From: an uncultured Christensenellaceae bacterium
Lineage (GTDB): Bacteria; Bacillota; Clostridia; Christensenellales; Borkfalkiaceae
Direction: 5' to 3'
Length of the DNA stretch: 58,952 nt
Assembly (NCBI GenBank): GCA_910586675.1
Contig: CAJUJO010000005.1
Location: 1 to 58,952, forward strand
This document shows positions 25,493-34,255 of the stretch, in pieces. Numbering within the stretch: the first letter of the stretch is position 1; every line of letters starts with the position of its first letter. Both the position numbers and the translations under genes were made by a program. The notes beneath the pieces are model-generated. The model was not told where the DNA came from. It was given only the letters and a program-made list of their open reading frames with translations, and ran no database searches.

Positions 25493-25840
25493 TTATTCAT
25501 ACAAAATATAAGTTCCGCTGAACCGCCATACCCAATCTTCAACGGCGTCGTTCTGCTGCAAATTGGAAAATTCGTTCGGGTAACGATACTCCGCCGAATA
25601 ATTCCCGACGGAATAACCGTAATTTCCCTTTGCCCTTGCGACAAAGCCGACGAGCATTTTGACGTCGGTGTTACAGTAAACGTTATTATCGAATATCTTC
25701 GTCGCATATACGGATATTCACGCACACGCATTTTTGGAATTTGCATTTTTACCGAATTCAGTAAAAGCGCGTACGCAAAAAAAGGAAAATAAAAGAATAT
25801 CCCCTTGTATTTTATTCGGTTTATTTGGCGTAATCAGTAC
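25493..25840 (-). pseudogene. Degraded small secreted-protein gene
   Basis: A minus-strand frame ending in TAA at 25493-25495 reads as plausible protein: 'NVYCNTDVKMLVGFVARAKG' then 'NYSAEYRYPNEFSNLQ' and '...WVWRFSGTYILYE'. Reading upstream in the same frame meets TGA at 25718-25720, and before it 'DILLFSFFCVRAFTEFG', which looks like a signal peptide core. AGGAAAGGAAGG lies near 25845, but the ATG behind it opens a two-codon frame. I read this as a gene broken by a nonsense mutation and a lost or shifted start. Alternatively, a 52-residue protein could start at the internal Met. No family recognised. Confidence 0.4.
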
Positions 25841-25878
25841 ATCCTTCCTTTCCTAAAAGTCAACCGTTTACAAGCACA

Positions 25879-25910
25879 ACAAAACCCCCGCCGAAAATTC
25901 GGCGGGGGTT
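25879..25910 (-). terminator. galM terminator
   Basis: ACCCCCGCCGA-AAAT-TCGGCGGGGGT stem followed on the minus strand by TTTTGTTG. It is 12 bp downstream of the galM stop. Confidence 0.9.
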
Positions 25911-25921
25911 CTCCGTATTCG

Positions 25922-26956
25922 TTATGCTTGAAATTTATAAGCCGCGGAAAATTCGTAAACCTCGCCCGCGTCCAAAATCGAGCTTCCCTTTTCGGCGTAT
26001 TCGGGCACGTTCACGTTGTTGGGAATCGCCTGCGTTTCCAAACAAAATCCCGCGCGCCTGCCGTAGAACGCCGTCTTGCCCTGCTGGTTGAGCCCGTTGC
26101 CCGCATAGAACTGCACGGCGGGCATGTCGGTATAACAGCTCATGGTAATGCCCGACTTCTTCCCCGTAACAGTCGCATATTTCACATACTCGCCGCATTT
26201 GTTCTTTAACACGTGGCAGTGGTCGTAACCGTTGCCCTGCTTCAAATCGATATCGTCTGCGCCGACGTCTTTGCCGATTTCCTTCGGCGTATTGAAATCG
26301 AACGCCGTGCCCTTTACCGCCCTGAACCCGCCCGTAGGAATCATCGTGGAATTGGTGGGCGTAATGTAATCGCAGTCAATCCAAAGCACGTTTTCCAGTG
26401 CCGAGCCGCTCCCCTCGCCGTCGATATTGAAATAAGCGTGGTTGGTGAGGTTGATTGCCGTCTTTTTATCGGAAATGGCGTGATAAAGGATCCTAAACTC
26501 CCCGTCCTTAAACGAATAGGTAACGCGGACGCTCAGCGTGCCGGGATAATTCTCTTCGCCGTCGGGGGAAACGATACTCAAAACGAGCTCGTCGCCCTTT
26601 ATCTCATGCGCCCAGATTTTCTTGTCGAAGCCGACCTTGCCGCCGTGCAGGTGGTTTCCGCGGTCGTTGCAATAGAGGTCGTACGTTTCGCCGTCGATCA
26701 CGAGCTTTCCCTTTTCGATACGGTTGCCGAATCTGCCGATGAGCGCGCCGAGATAACCGCCGTGCTCCTCGTATCCCGCTACGTCGTTGTAGCCGAGGAT
26801 AACGTCGGTAGGATTCCCGTTTTTATCGGGCACGACGATTGATTGAATAATGCCGCCGAGGTTGAGCACCGTCGCGCGGCGCGCGCCGTCCTCGAAGGTA
26901 AAAGCGAGCACCTCGCGCCCGTCCTTGGTTTTGCCGAAACTTCTGCTCGTAATCAT
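25922..26956 (-). CDS. galM: Aldose 1-epimerase (galactose mutarotase)
   Basis: 344 residues. Interconverts alpha and beta anomers of hexoses. 'LGALIGRFGNRIEKGKL' (about 70-86) carries the substrate Arg, 'GNHLHGGKVGFDKKIW' (about 100-115) a conserved His, 'NLTNHAYFNI' (about 172-181) the catalytic His, and 'FYAGNGLNQQG' with a late Glu ('CLETQAIPN', about 308) the catalytic base. Single gene with its own promoter and terminator. No other galactose genes are near. Confidence 0.93.
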   Translation of the reverse strand: MITSRSFGKTKDGREVLAFTFEDGARRATVLNLGGIIQSIVVPDKNGNPTDVILGYNDVAGYEEHGGYLGALIGRFGNRIEKGKLVIDGETYDLYCNDRGNHLHGGKVGFDKKIWAHEIKGDELVLSIVSPDGEENYPGTLSVRVTYSFKDGEFRILYHAISDKKTAINLTNHAYFNIDGEGSGSALENVLWIDCDYITPTNSTMIPTGGFRAVKGTAFDFNTPKEIGKDVGADDIDLKQGNGYDHCHVLKNKCGEYVKYATVTGKKSGITMSCYTDMPAVQFYAGNGLNQQGKTAFYGRRAGFCLETQAIPNNVNVPEYAEKGSSILDAGEVYEFSAAYKFQA

Positions 26957-26999
26957 AACTATCTCCTTTTCCGCACAAGCGGTTTTCTTCTGTCCATAT

Positions 27000-27028
27000 A
27001 TTATATCACAGACGGCGCGGAAAGTAAA
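27000..27028 (-). promoter_or_regulatory. galM promoter
   Basis: TTTACT (27028-27023), 17-nt spacer ending TGTGA, TATAAT (27005-27000). It has the same -35 and spacer ending as the pyr promoter. Confidence 0.75.
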
Positions 27029-27059
27029 TAATTTTGCGGAAGTTATACAAACTCAAAGT

Positions 27060-27746
27060 ATGCAGAAAAAATATATTCCCGTCGCGGTATTTTTTGCCGT
27101 GCTCTTAGTGCTGCTTTCCCACCTCGGCGCAAAGATGGCGGAATCCGCGCCCGCGTTCACCTTCGCCGAGGAACAGAAGCGCGTATATCTCACCTTTGAC
27201 GACGGCCCGAGCACCGTCGTAACCAACCGCATTCTCGACACGCTCAAAGAAGAAAACGTAAAAGCGACCTTCTTTATCGTGAGCGACCGCGCCGCAAGCC
27301 GAAAGGAAACCCTCCTTCGCATCACAAAGGAGGGACATACCGTCGGCGTACACTCCAAAACGCACGACTATTCTCAAATTTATTCGTCCGACGAAGCGTT
27401 TTTGAAGGACGTAACCTCCTGCGCCGAGTATATCGAGCGCACGACGGGTATCAAGCCGCACGTTTACCGCTTCCCCGGCGGCGGAACCGCGTCCAACGAA
27501 CGGAAGAAAAAGCTGCTTCTCGACAGGGGCTTCCGCGTAGTCTCCTGGAATGCCGTCTGCGGCGACGAGGAGATTCCGAACGCCGACGCCGACACGCTCG
27601 TAAAGACGGCAATCGAATCCTCCGCGGGAAAAAAGTCGGTCGTTCTTTTATGCCACGATTCGGCGCCGCACAAGGCGACGGCGGAAGCGCTGCCGCGCAT
27701 CATCGCGTACTACCGCGCGCAGGGCTACGAGTTTTGCGCCTACTGA
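27060..27746 (+). CDS. Membrane-anchored polysaccharide deacetylase (NodB domain)
   Basis: 228 residues from ATG 27060; the ribosome site is weak. Residues 5-22 form an uncleaved signal anchor. The NodB domain shows all five motifs: 'YLTFDDGPS' (about 43-51), 'GVHSKTHDY' (H-S-x-x-H, about 95-103), 'RFPGGG' (about 134-139), a 'DEEIP' segment and 'VVLLCHDS' (about 199-206). Probably removes N-acetyl groups from peptidoglycan or another envelope glycan (PgdA/PdaA-like). The 3' end overlaps the convergent ATPase gene by 47 bp. Confidence 0.9.
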   Translation: MQKKYIPVAVFFAVLLVLLSHLGAKMAESAPAFTFAEEQKRVYLTFDDGPSTVVTNRILDTLKEENVKATFFIVSDRAASRKETLLRITKEGHTVGVHSKTHDYSQIYSSDEAFLKDVTSCAEYIERTTGIKPHVYRFPGGGTASNERKKKLLLDRGFRVVSWNAVCGDEEIPNADADTLVKTAIESSAGKKSVVLLCHDSAPHKATAEALPRIIAYYRAQGYEFCAY

Positions 27747-30351
27747 CTTTGCGCCCGCCCATTTCCCGCCGTTCCGCTATGCGCCGCGCAAGCTTGTAGA
27801 TCTCGGCGATCGGAATAATGGCGAGAGAAAGCCCGAATACGGCGCACCACTGTCCTGCCGTGAGCGGCGTTAAATCGAACGCGTAAGAGAGAAAGGGCAC
27901 GGCGGCGAGGAGCACGTTGACGAACACGCCCACGGCGACGGTAACGAGCAGCGCCTTGTTTTTGAAGAACTCCTTCAATGTGATGCACCCGCGCTCTTTC
28001 CTCACGTTGAACGCATGGAAAAGCTCCGTCATGGAAAGCGTGAAGAAGGCGGCGGTGCTGGCAGCGCCGTTGCCCCAGAAGCTGACGCCGTACACGAACA
28101 GCCCTACGACGATCGCCGTCTGAACGAGCCCGAAGAACGCCATATCGAAGAGCGAGCGTTTGGAGAATATCTCGTCGGCGGAAACGGGAGGGCGATTCAT
28201 CGCCCCTTCCGTGCGCTCCACGCCGAGGGCGAGTACGGGCAGGGAATCGGTGATGAGGTTAATCCACAGCAGTTGGGTGGATGTGAGAAAATGAAATTTC
28301 CACAAAAACAGCGTTACGATGAGCACGGAAAGCACTTCGGCAAAGTTGGTGCTCAGAAAAAAGGAAATGGTCTTTTTTACGTTGTAGAACACGTTGCGCC
28401 CCTCTTCGGCGGCGTGCACCATCGTGGAAAAATCGTCGTCGGAAATGACCATGTCGGCGGCGTTTTTCGTTACGTCCGTTCCCGAGCCCATTGCGACACC
28501 GATATCCGCCGCCTTGATGGACGGCGCGTCGTTCACGCCGTCGCCCGTCATAGCGACGACTTCGCCCCGCTTTTGCAGCGCGCGCACGATTTCCGTCTTG
28601 TGCTTGGGGCTGACGCGCGCATACACCGTATAAGCGAGGGCGCGCCGCGCATATTCATCCTCCCCCATCTCGTCCAGCTCCGCGCCCGTTATCACCTCGT
28701 CTCGGCTCTTGGCAATTCCTAAACGCGCGGCGATGGCGAACGCCGTTTCCGCGCTGTCTCCCGTGATCATGACGGTGCGGATTCCCGCGCGCCTGCATGC
28801 GAGCACCGCTTCCTTCGCGCCCTCTTTGGGCGGGTCGAGCATGGCGGCAAGCCCGATAAATGCGAGATTTTCCTCCTTCACGCTCCCGTCGTACCGCCCG
28901 ACGGCGAAGGCGAGCACGCGCATGGCGCGGGAGGAAAACTCGGCGATCTTATTCGCTATTTCTTTTTTATCCCGCTCCGTAATCGGGCGCGTTCCGCCCG
29001 CCGTAACCATTTCCGTGCATTTTGCAAGGAGCACGTCTGCGCCGCCCTTTACGTAGAGCCTCGTCTTGCCGTTTACAGAGGCGGCGACGCTCATCATCTT
29101 GCGCTCGGACGTAAACCCTATTCCGCCGACGGCGCGCGCTTCAAATGCGAAATTACAACGGTCGGCAAATTCAATCAAAGAAACCTCCGTCGGATCGCCG
29201 ACGTAACCGCCCGCCGTTCCCTTTACGGTGTGGCAGACGCGGATACAGGAAAGCAGCTCCTTCTGCACGGGCGCGCCCGTAAACCGTTCGGAAGGCGCGG
29301 AAAAGTCGGTTGCGATTTCCTCCACCGTCATTCTGTTCTGCGTCAGGGTGCCAGTTTTATCCGAACAAATACAGGTGCAGTTACCCAGCGTTTCCACCGC
29401 CGAGAGCTTGCGCACGACGGCGCGAGCCTTGGACATGCGCTGCACGCCCATGGCGAGAATGATGGTTACGACGGCACCCATGCCCTCGGGAATGGCAGCA
29501 ACGGCGACGGCAACGGCGTTCATAACGTTCTGCAAAAAACTCACCCTGTGCGCGAGCAGTCCGCCGATAAAGAGAATCCCCGCGACGGTGAGCACGGTAA
29601 CGGAGATAATTTTGCCGAGCTTCGCCACCGTCTTATCGAGGGGGGAAGGCACGGCTTCCGCCTTATCGAGCAAGTTGGCGATCCTGCCCATTTCGGTATC
29701 CATGCCCGTCGCCACGACGAGACAGCGCGCCCTGCCGCTCACGCAGAAGGTGGAAAAGTGCGCCGTGTTCTCACGCTCGGCAAGCGCAGATTTCTTCACG
29801 ACGCAGTCACGCTTTTTAACGGGACGGGACTCCCCCGTGAGCGCCGATTCGTCGCAGCGGAAATTTTCGCTTGAAAGCACGCGGCAATCGGCGGGAATCC
29901 TGTCTCCCTCCTCCACTTCGACAATATCGCCGACGACCAGCTCCTCCGCGTTTATCACGACGACCTTTCCGTCGCGCACGACCTTGGCATGACAGACGGA
30001 AAGTTTTTTCAAACCCGCGATTGCTGCGTCCGCGCGGTACTGCTGCAAAAATCCTACGACGGCGTTGAGCAGAATAATGAAAAAGAGGATACCCGTGTCT
30101 GCGAGTTCGCTCTTATCCTTGGTTACGAACGCAAGCACCGCGGAAAGAAACGCCGCGCAGATGAGGATAATCGTCATCAGGTCTTTGAACTGCGAAAAGA
30201 ACAGCCCCGCAAGGCTGTGCTTTTTTTGTTCCTTCAATGCGTTTCTTCCGTTCCGTTCGAGGCGGTGCTTCGCCTCTTCCGAAGTAAGCCCCTTCTCGCC
30301 GCTCTTAAAAAAGTCCAGCGCTTCGCGCGCCGTCATCGCGTAATGTTCCAT
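27700..30351 (-). CDS. Calcium-type P-type ATPase (P2A)
   Basis: 883 residues from ATG 30351 ('MEHYAMTAREALDFF'). Cation-ATPase N-domain, then 'TGESRPVKK' in the actuator domain, the phosphorylation site 'CSDKTGTLTQNRM' (about 330), 'GDGVNDAPSIKAADIGVAMG' (starts near 612) and ten membrane segments. 'AVAAIPEGM' in M4 and 'NLITDSLPVLALG' in M6 are the Ca2+-coordinating motifs of SERCA/PMR1-like pumps. Likely exports Ca2+, possibly Mn2+. Its 3' end overlaps the deacetylase tail to tail. A tentative promoter, TTGCGG-18-CATAAT, lies at about 30379-30408. Confidence 0.93.
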   Translation of the reverse strand: MEHYAMTAREALDFFKSGEKGLTSEEAKHRLERNGRNALKEQKKHSLAGLFFSQFKDLMTIILICAAFLSAVLAFVTKDKSELADTGILFFIILLNAVVGFLQQYRADAAIAGLKKLSVCHAKVVRDGKVVVINAEELVVGDIVEVEEGDRIPADCRVLSSENFRCDESALTGESRPVKKRDCVVKKSALAERENTAHFSTFCVSGRARCLVVATGMDTEMGRIANLLDKAEAVPSPLDKTVAKLGKIISVTVLTVAGILFIGGLLAHRVSFLQNVMNAVAVAVAAIPEGMGAVVTIILAMGVQRMSKARAVVRKLSAVETLGNCTCICSDKTGTLTQNRMTVEEIATDFSAPSERFTGAPVQKELLSCIRVCHTVKGTAGGYVGDPTEVSLIEFADRCNFAFEARAVGGIGFTSERKMMSVAASVNGKTRLYVKGGADVLLAKCTEMVTAGGTRPITERDKKEIANKIAEFSSRAMRVLAFAVGRYDGSVKEENLAFIGLAAMLDPPKEGAKEAVLACRRAGIRTVMITGDSAETAFAIAARLGIAKSRDEVITGAELDEMGEDEYARRALAYTVYARVSPKHKTEIVRALQKRGEVVAMTGDGVNDAPSIKAADIGVAMGSGTDVTKNAADMVISDDDFSTMVHAAEEGRNVFYNVKKTISFFLSTNFAEVLSVLIVTLFLWKFHFLTSTQLLWINLITDSLPVLALGVERTEGAMNRPPVSADEIFSKRSLFDMAFFGLVQTAIVVGLFVYGVSFWGNGAASTAAFFTLSMTELFHAFNVRKERGCITLKEFFKNKALLVTVAVGVFVNVLLAAVPFLSYAFDLTPLTAGQWCAVFGLSLAIIPIAEIYKLARRIAERREMGGRKVSRRKTRSPARGSTR

Positions 30352-30411
30352 ACGTTTAACGTATGAACCTGCGGACAAGATTATGATAGCGCGGCGGGGA
30401 TTTCCGCAACA

Positions 30412-30450
30412 GAAAAACGCGGAAGCAAAATTGCTTCCGCGCCCTTTTTT
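30412..30450 (-). terminator. Terminator of the pyr operon
   Basis: GCGGAAGCAA-TTTTGCTTCCGC stem followed on the minus strand by GTTTTTCTG. It lies 12-50 bp downstream of pyrE and is the only terminator found after pyrB. Confidence 0.88.
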
Positions 30451-30461
30451 GATATACGCGC

Positions 30462-31121
30462 TTAAACGCCCGCGCCGTACTGTTTGCGATAGTCCTTCAT
30501 CGCCTGCAAGTACTCCCTGCCCGCGATGACGCCGTTTTCGATTGCCTCGATGATGTCCTGCATCGTAACGATGGAATAGACCTTAATGCCGAATTCGTCG
30601 TACGCCTCATCCACCGCCGACTTTTCGCCCGTGCCCTTTTCCTGCCTGTCGACCGAGATAATCATCGCCTGAACCTTGACCGCGGCTTCCTGCTTTACCT
30701 TGGGCAAAATTTCGCGCAGCGCCTTGCCCGAGGTCATCACGTCCTCGATAATCGCCACCTTATCTCCGTCTTTGAGCGCCTGCCCCACGAACATGCCCCC
30801 CTCGCCGTGGTCCTTTATCTCCTTCCTGTCGAAGCAGAACCCGACGTCTACGCCGTGGCGGGTAGCAAGCGCGATTGCCGTTGCGACGGCGAGCGGAATC
30901 CCCTTGTACGCAGGGCCGATAAGCGTCTTTGCGTCCACCCCGTGTTCGAGGAAGCACTCTGCGTAATATTCGCCCAGCTGTGCAATCTGCGAGCCCGTCC
31001 TGTATTTGCCCGCGTTGATGAAGTAGGGAGCCTTGCGCCCGCTCTTCAACGTAAAGTCGCCGAAGCAAAGCACCTCGTTTTCCACCATGAACTGAATGAA
31101 CCTCTGTTTGTAGTCGAGCAT
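30462..31121 (-). CDS. pyrE: Orotate phosphoribosyltransferase
   Basis: 219 residues. Converts orotate and PRPP to OMP. 'FTLKSGRKAPYFINAG' (about 22-37) binds orotate; the PRPP motif is 'VAIIEDVMTSGKALRE' (about 121-136); 'DRKEIKDHGEGG' (about 98-109) is the flexible loop with the catalytic Lys. Last gene of the pyr operon, 18 bp after pyrD. Confidence 0.95.
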   Translation of the reverse strand: MLDYKQRFIQFMVENEVLCFGDFTLKSGRKAPYFINAGKYRTGSQIAQLGEYYAECFLEHGVDAKTLIGPAYKGIPLAVATAIALATRHGVDVGFCFDRKEIKDHGEGGMFVGQALKDGDKVAIIEDVMTSGKALREILPKVKQEAAVKVQAMIISVDRQEKGTGEKSAVDEAYDEFGIKVYSIVTMQDIIEAIENGVIAGREYLQAMKDYRKQYGAGV

Positions 31122-31139
31122 TTTATTTTTCTCCTTATT

Positions 31140-32048
31140 TCAATTTAATTTCAACGTGCCCGTCAGCTCGGATATTTTTTTCACGCCGCGGCGGTCGCAC
31201 CACTCGTTTAAGCCCGCGATGATCTTCGGGCAGGCGAGCGTATCTGTAAAGTTATGCGTGCCGACCTGTACGGCGGTTGCGCCCGCCATGAGAAATTCGA
31301 TTGCGTCCTCCGCGCACGTAATGCCGCCCATACCCACGACGGGAAGGGAAACGGCGCGCGCCGCTTCGTATACCATGCGTACGGCGATCGGCTTGATCCC
31401 CGCGCCCGAAACGCCGCCCGTGTTGTTGGCGATGATCGGCGTTCTGCGCTCGATGTCGATTGCCATGCCCGTGAAGGTATTGACGAGGGAGATACAGTCC
31501 GCCCCGCCCGCTTCCGCCGCCCGCGCGTTGACGGCGATGCTCTCGACGTTGGGCGAAAGTTTGACCATGAGGGGAGTATGTCTGAGGCTGCTCTTCGCGA
31601 CCTTCGTAACCTCTTCGATGCTTTCGGGTCGGATACCGAACGCCATGCCCCCGCACTTTACGTTGGGACAGGAGATGTTCAGCTCGATAAAATCGACCAA
31701 CCCGTCCAGCCGCGCGCATATTTCGGCATAGTCGGAAAGCGTGCTTCCCGCCACGTTGGCGACGACGCGCGTCTTATTTTTCAGCCACTGCAAATCCTCG
31801 GCGATAAACTTTTCCACACCCGGATTCTGCAATCCTACGGCGTTGAGGATGACGCCCCTGCTTTCCGCAATGCGCGGCACGGGATTGCCCGCGCGGGGCG
31901 CGAGCGTGAGCCCCTTCGTCGCCGCGCCGCCGAGGACAGAAATATCGTAAATTTCGTCGAACTCCCGCCCGAACCCGAATGTACCCGAAGCGGGAATAAC
32001 GGGATTTTTCAGCTCTACCCCGCAGAGCGTTACCCTTAAATCAGCCAT
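31140..32048 (-). CDS. pyrD: Dihydroorotate dehydrogenase, class 1B catalytic subunit
   Basis: 302 residues. Oxidises dihydroorotate with FMN, passing electrons to PyrK and NAD+. 'IPASGTFGFGREF' (about 19-31), 'LNAVGLQNPGVE' (about 68-79), 'IELNISCPNVKCGG' (about 118-131; the catalytic Cys) and 'GTHNFTDTLACPKII' near the C-terminus are class 1B features. The start overlaps the membrane-protein gene by 8 bp. Confidence 0.95.
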   Translation of the reverse strand: MADLRVTLCGVELKNPVIPASGTFGFGREFDEIYDISVLGGAATKGLTLAPRAGNPVPRIAESRGVILNAVGLQNPGVEKFIAEDLQWLKNKTRVVANVAGSTLSDYAEICARLDGLVDFIELNISCPNVKCGGMAFGIRPESIEEVTKVAKSSLRHTPLMVKLSPNVESIAVNARAAEAGGADCISLVNTFTGMAIDIERRTPIIANNTGGVSGAGIKPIAVRMVYEAARAVSLPVVGMGGITCAEDAIEFLMAGATAVQVGTHNFTDTLACPKIIAGLNEWCDRRGVKKISELTGTLKLN

Positions 32049-32601
32049 CTTTGTTTTCCTCTTTTCTTTTGCTTTCTTCGATCAGCGCGTTCAATCTATC
32101 GCAAACGGCGGGCGCGTCCGCTTGGCTTTGCTTCTTTTCCGAGCGGCTTTCGGCAATCAACAAAAGCAGACGGCCATACGCTTCCGCGCCGTTCGCGAGA
32201 TAGGGCAACCTATATTCCTGTGCGCCGATATGGAAAAATAAAACGTAGCGCGCAATCATTCCGTTTCCGCCCACCGTCCGGAAAGAAACGTCCGCGATCT
32301 CGCCTATCCTGCAATTCAGAACGCCCTTTTTGGCGCCGTAGATATGGAGCGTATTCCCGTCCCGCACAATCAGATTTTCGGGCAGACGGCGAAGGCGTCG
32401 CATGCTAACGGCGCCGTAAACCGTCAGCCACGCTCCCACCGCCATGAATCCCGCGACAGCGGCGTACATGCCCCCGTGCCCGTTTTTACCGATGGCGACA
32501 ATCAGAATCCCCGCGCCGACCAAAATAAAAAACACACCGAACACGATAAGGATTATCTGAGCCGCGTATAATCCCCGCGATTTCTTTGCAATAACTTCCA
32601 T
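32041..32601 (-). CDS. Membrane protein with PH-like domain inside the pyr operon
   Basis: 186 residues, not a pyrimidine gene. Two hydrophobic segments (about 12-34 and 45-63) are followed by a beta-rich region 'LPENLIVRDGNTLHIYGAKKG' (starts about 73) that resembles bPH_2-type PH-like domains, then a charged helical C-terminus (145-186). It sits between pyrK and pyrD with a 1-bp gap and an 8-bp overlap, so it is translated with them. Function unknown. It could be a recent insertion or a membrane partner of the PyrD-PyrK enzyme; the latter is speculation. Confidence 0.75.
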   Translation of the reverse strand: MEVIAKKSRGLYAAQIILIVFGVFFILVGAGILIVAIGKNGHGGMYAAVAGFMAVGAWLTVYGAVSMRRLRRLPENLIVRDGNTLHIYGAKKGVLNCRIGEIADVSFRTVGGNGMIARYVLFFHIGAQEYRLPYLANGAEAYGRLLLLIAESRSEKKQSQADAPAVCDRLNALIEESKRKEENKDG

Positions 32602-32602
32602 T

Positions 32603-33355
32603 TTACAGCTCCACGTCGTTCATCTCGAACACGGGGCCGTCCTTACACACGCGGGCATGCCTTCCGTCCGTCGTATCGCACACGCATACGAGGCACGCGC
32701 CGATGCCGCAGCCCATGCGCTCTTCCAGCGACGCGTACACGGGTACGCCCTTGCCCTGCATTTCCGCTTTGAGGGCGCGGAGCATGGGCACGGGTCCGCA
32801 GGAAAGCACGACGTCCGGCTTGACCTTTTCAAAATCGTCTGCAAACGCCCGCACCGCCGTGCCGTGAAAGCCGACGCTTCCGTCGTCGGATGCAATCACG
32901 AGCTTGTCGCTCCGCGCAAGCTCGTATTCCATGCATAGCGCGTTTTTGTTGCGGAAGCCCATATACGAATAAATTTCCTTCTTCCCCGCATATTCGCGGA
33001 TGGCGGAAATGAGCGGGAATATCCCCACGCCGCCCCCGACGATCGCCACGCGTTTTTCCTCTTCCTTTACGTAAAATCCGTTGCCGAGGGGAAGCAGGAC
33101 GGAGAGTTTCTCCCCGCATTTATAATCGGAAGCGAGCGAGCGCGTGCCCTCGCCCTTCAAGCGGTAGCACACGGTAACGCGCTCCCCTTCCGCCTTGCAT
33201 ATCGCAATCGGACGGCGGAGCGGGCGCGCCCCCACGCCGATCATCGCGAACTGCCCCGCGCGAACGGGAATTTCTTCGTCTGCGGAAAATGTGAGAGAAT
33301 AGATATCTTCCGCGATTTGTTTGTTTTCGAGAACGGTCGCCGTTACTTCGCGCAT
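32603..33355 (-). CDS. pyrK: Dihydroorotate dehydrogenase electron-transfer subunit
   Basis: 250 residues from ATG 33355, with GGGGGAAAT before it; the frame is open further upstream but this start fits the family. Carries FAD and a 2Fe-2S cluster. FAD: 'RPLRRPIAI' (about 45-53). NAD region: 'VAIVGGGVGIFPLISAI' (about 108-124). Cluster Cys: 'CGIGACLVCVC' plus a distal Cys in 'ARVCKDGP' near 235. It overlaps pyrF by 13 bp. Confidence 0.94.
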   Translation of the reverse strand: MREVTATVLENKQIAEDIYSLTFSADEEIPVRAGQFAMIGVGARPLRRPIAICKAEGERVTVCYRLKGEGTRSLASDYKCGEKLSVLLPLGNGFYVKEEEKRVAIVGGGVGIFPLISAIREYAGKKEIYSYMGFRNKNALCMEYELARSDKLVIASDDGSVGFHGTAVRAFADDFEKVKPDVVLSCGPVPMLRALKAEMQGKGVPVYASLEERMGCGIGACLVCVCDTTDGRHARVCKDGPVFEMNDVEL

Positions 33356-34254
33356 ATTTCCCCCAATACCGAAAGCAAGTCGGCTTTCATTTCCAGACAT
33401 GCCTGCCGCGCGGCCTCATAGTACGCGCCGCCCTTCTTTTTGTATGCGCACAGAATTCCGCGCGAGTTGTTGACGATACCACCCATTCCCCCCTTATGGA
33501 AGCAGCATTTAAGCATTTCGGCATTGCCGCCCTGCGCGCCGTAGCCGGGTATCAGGAAGAAGGTGTGCGGAAGGCGCTTGCGGAGTACCGCCGCCTCTTC
33601 GGGGTGCGTCGCGCCGACGACGGCGCCAACGGCGGAATACCCGTATTCCCCGACGGTGCCCTCGCCCCAACGCTCTACCATATCGCCCATGCACTCGTAC
33701 ACGGTGCGCCCGTCGGCGAGCTTTAAGTTCTGCAACTCGCCCGAAGAGGGGTTGCTCGTTTTGACGAGGACGAACACGCCCTTGTCGTATTTCTTGCAAT
33801 CTTCGGTGAAGGGCGCGATGCCGTCCGTGCCGAGATAACCGTTCACCGTGAGAATGTCCGAAGGGAACGCCTGCGCCTTTTTTTCGCCGATTTCCGTTTC
33901 GCCCAAGAAGGCGGCGGAATAGCGGGAAGCCGTCGCGCCGATGTCGTTGCGCTTGGCATCAGTGATGACGATGAGCCCCTTTTCCTTCGCGTAGCGGAGC
34001 GTCTTTATAAAAGTTTCCAGCCCGGCCCCGCCGTACTGCTCATAGTAGGCGATCTGCACTTTGACGGCGGGAACGATATCGTACACGCTGTCGATAATCT
34101 TTTTATTGAACTGCCAGATTGCACTTGCCGCGCCAGCAAAGTCGGACACGCCCGCCCGCAAATCGTCGGGAAGGTACTCGAAAGCGGTATCCAGCCCCAC
34201 TGCCGTGGGGTTCTGCATTTCAATCGTCTTTTCAGTCAGTTTATCGAAAATCAT
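33343..34254 (-). CDS. pyrF: Orotidine 5'-phosphate decarboxylase
   Basis: 303 residues from ATG 34254. This is the longer PyrF type 2 (Mycobacterium-like, about 270-310 residues): 'NPTAVGLDTAFEYLP' (about 15-29), 'VKVQIAYYEQYGG' (about 63-75), 'LIVITDAKRNDIGATASRYS' (starts about 90; the catalytic Asp-Lys-Asp array) and 'FFLIPGYGAQGG' (about 230-241). The pyrC stop is 1 bp upstream. Confidence 0.95.
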   Translation of the reverse strand: MIFDKLTEKTIEMQNPTAVGLDTAFEYLPDDLRAGVSDFAGAASAIWQFNKKIIDSVYDIVPAVKVQIAYYEQYGGAGLETFIKTLRYAKEKGLIVITDAKRNDIGATASRYSAAFLGETEIGEKKAQAFPSDILTVNGYLGTDGIAPFTEDCKKYDKGVFVLVKTSNPSSGELQNLKLADGRTVYECMGDMVERWGEGTVGEYGYSAVGAVVGATHPEEAAVLRKRLPHTFFLIPGYGAQGGNAEMLKCCFHKGGMGGIVNNSRGILCAYKKKGGAYYEAARQACLEMKADLLSVLGEICAK

Positions 34255-34255
34255 A

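Noticed and set aside
25718..25720. TGA read as selenocysteine or Trp
   Set aside because: No SECIS-like hairpin seen just after it, and TGA is used as a normal stop by several intact genes in the window.
25120..25746. 208-codon minus-strand frame
   Set aside because: Runs through two terminator stems and the antisense of the small membrane protein gene; the better protein-like frame is offset from it.
27053..27358. Minus-strand ORF over the deacetylase gene
   Set aside because: Antisense to conserved NodB motifs, no ribosome site.
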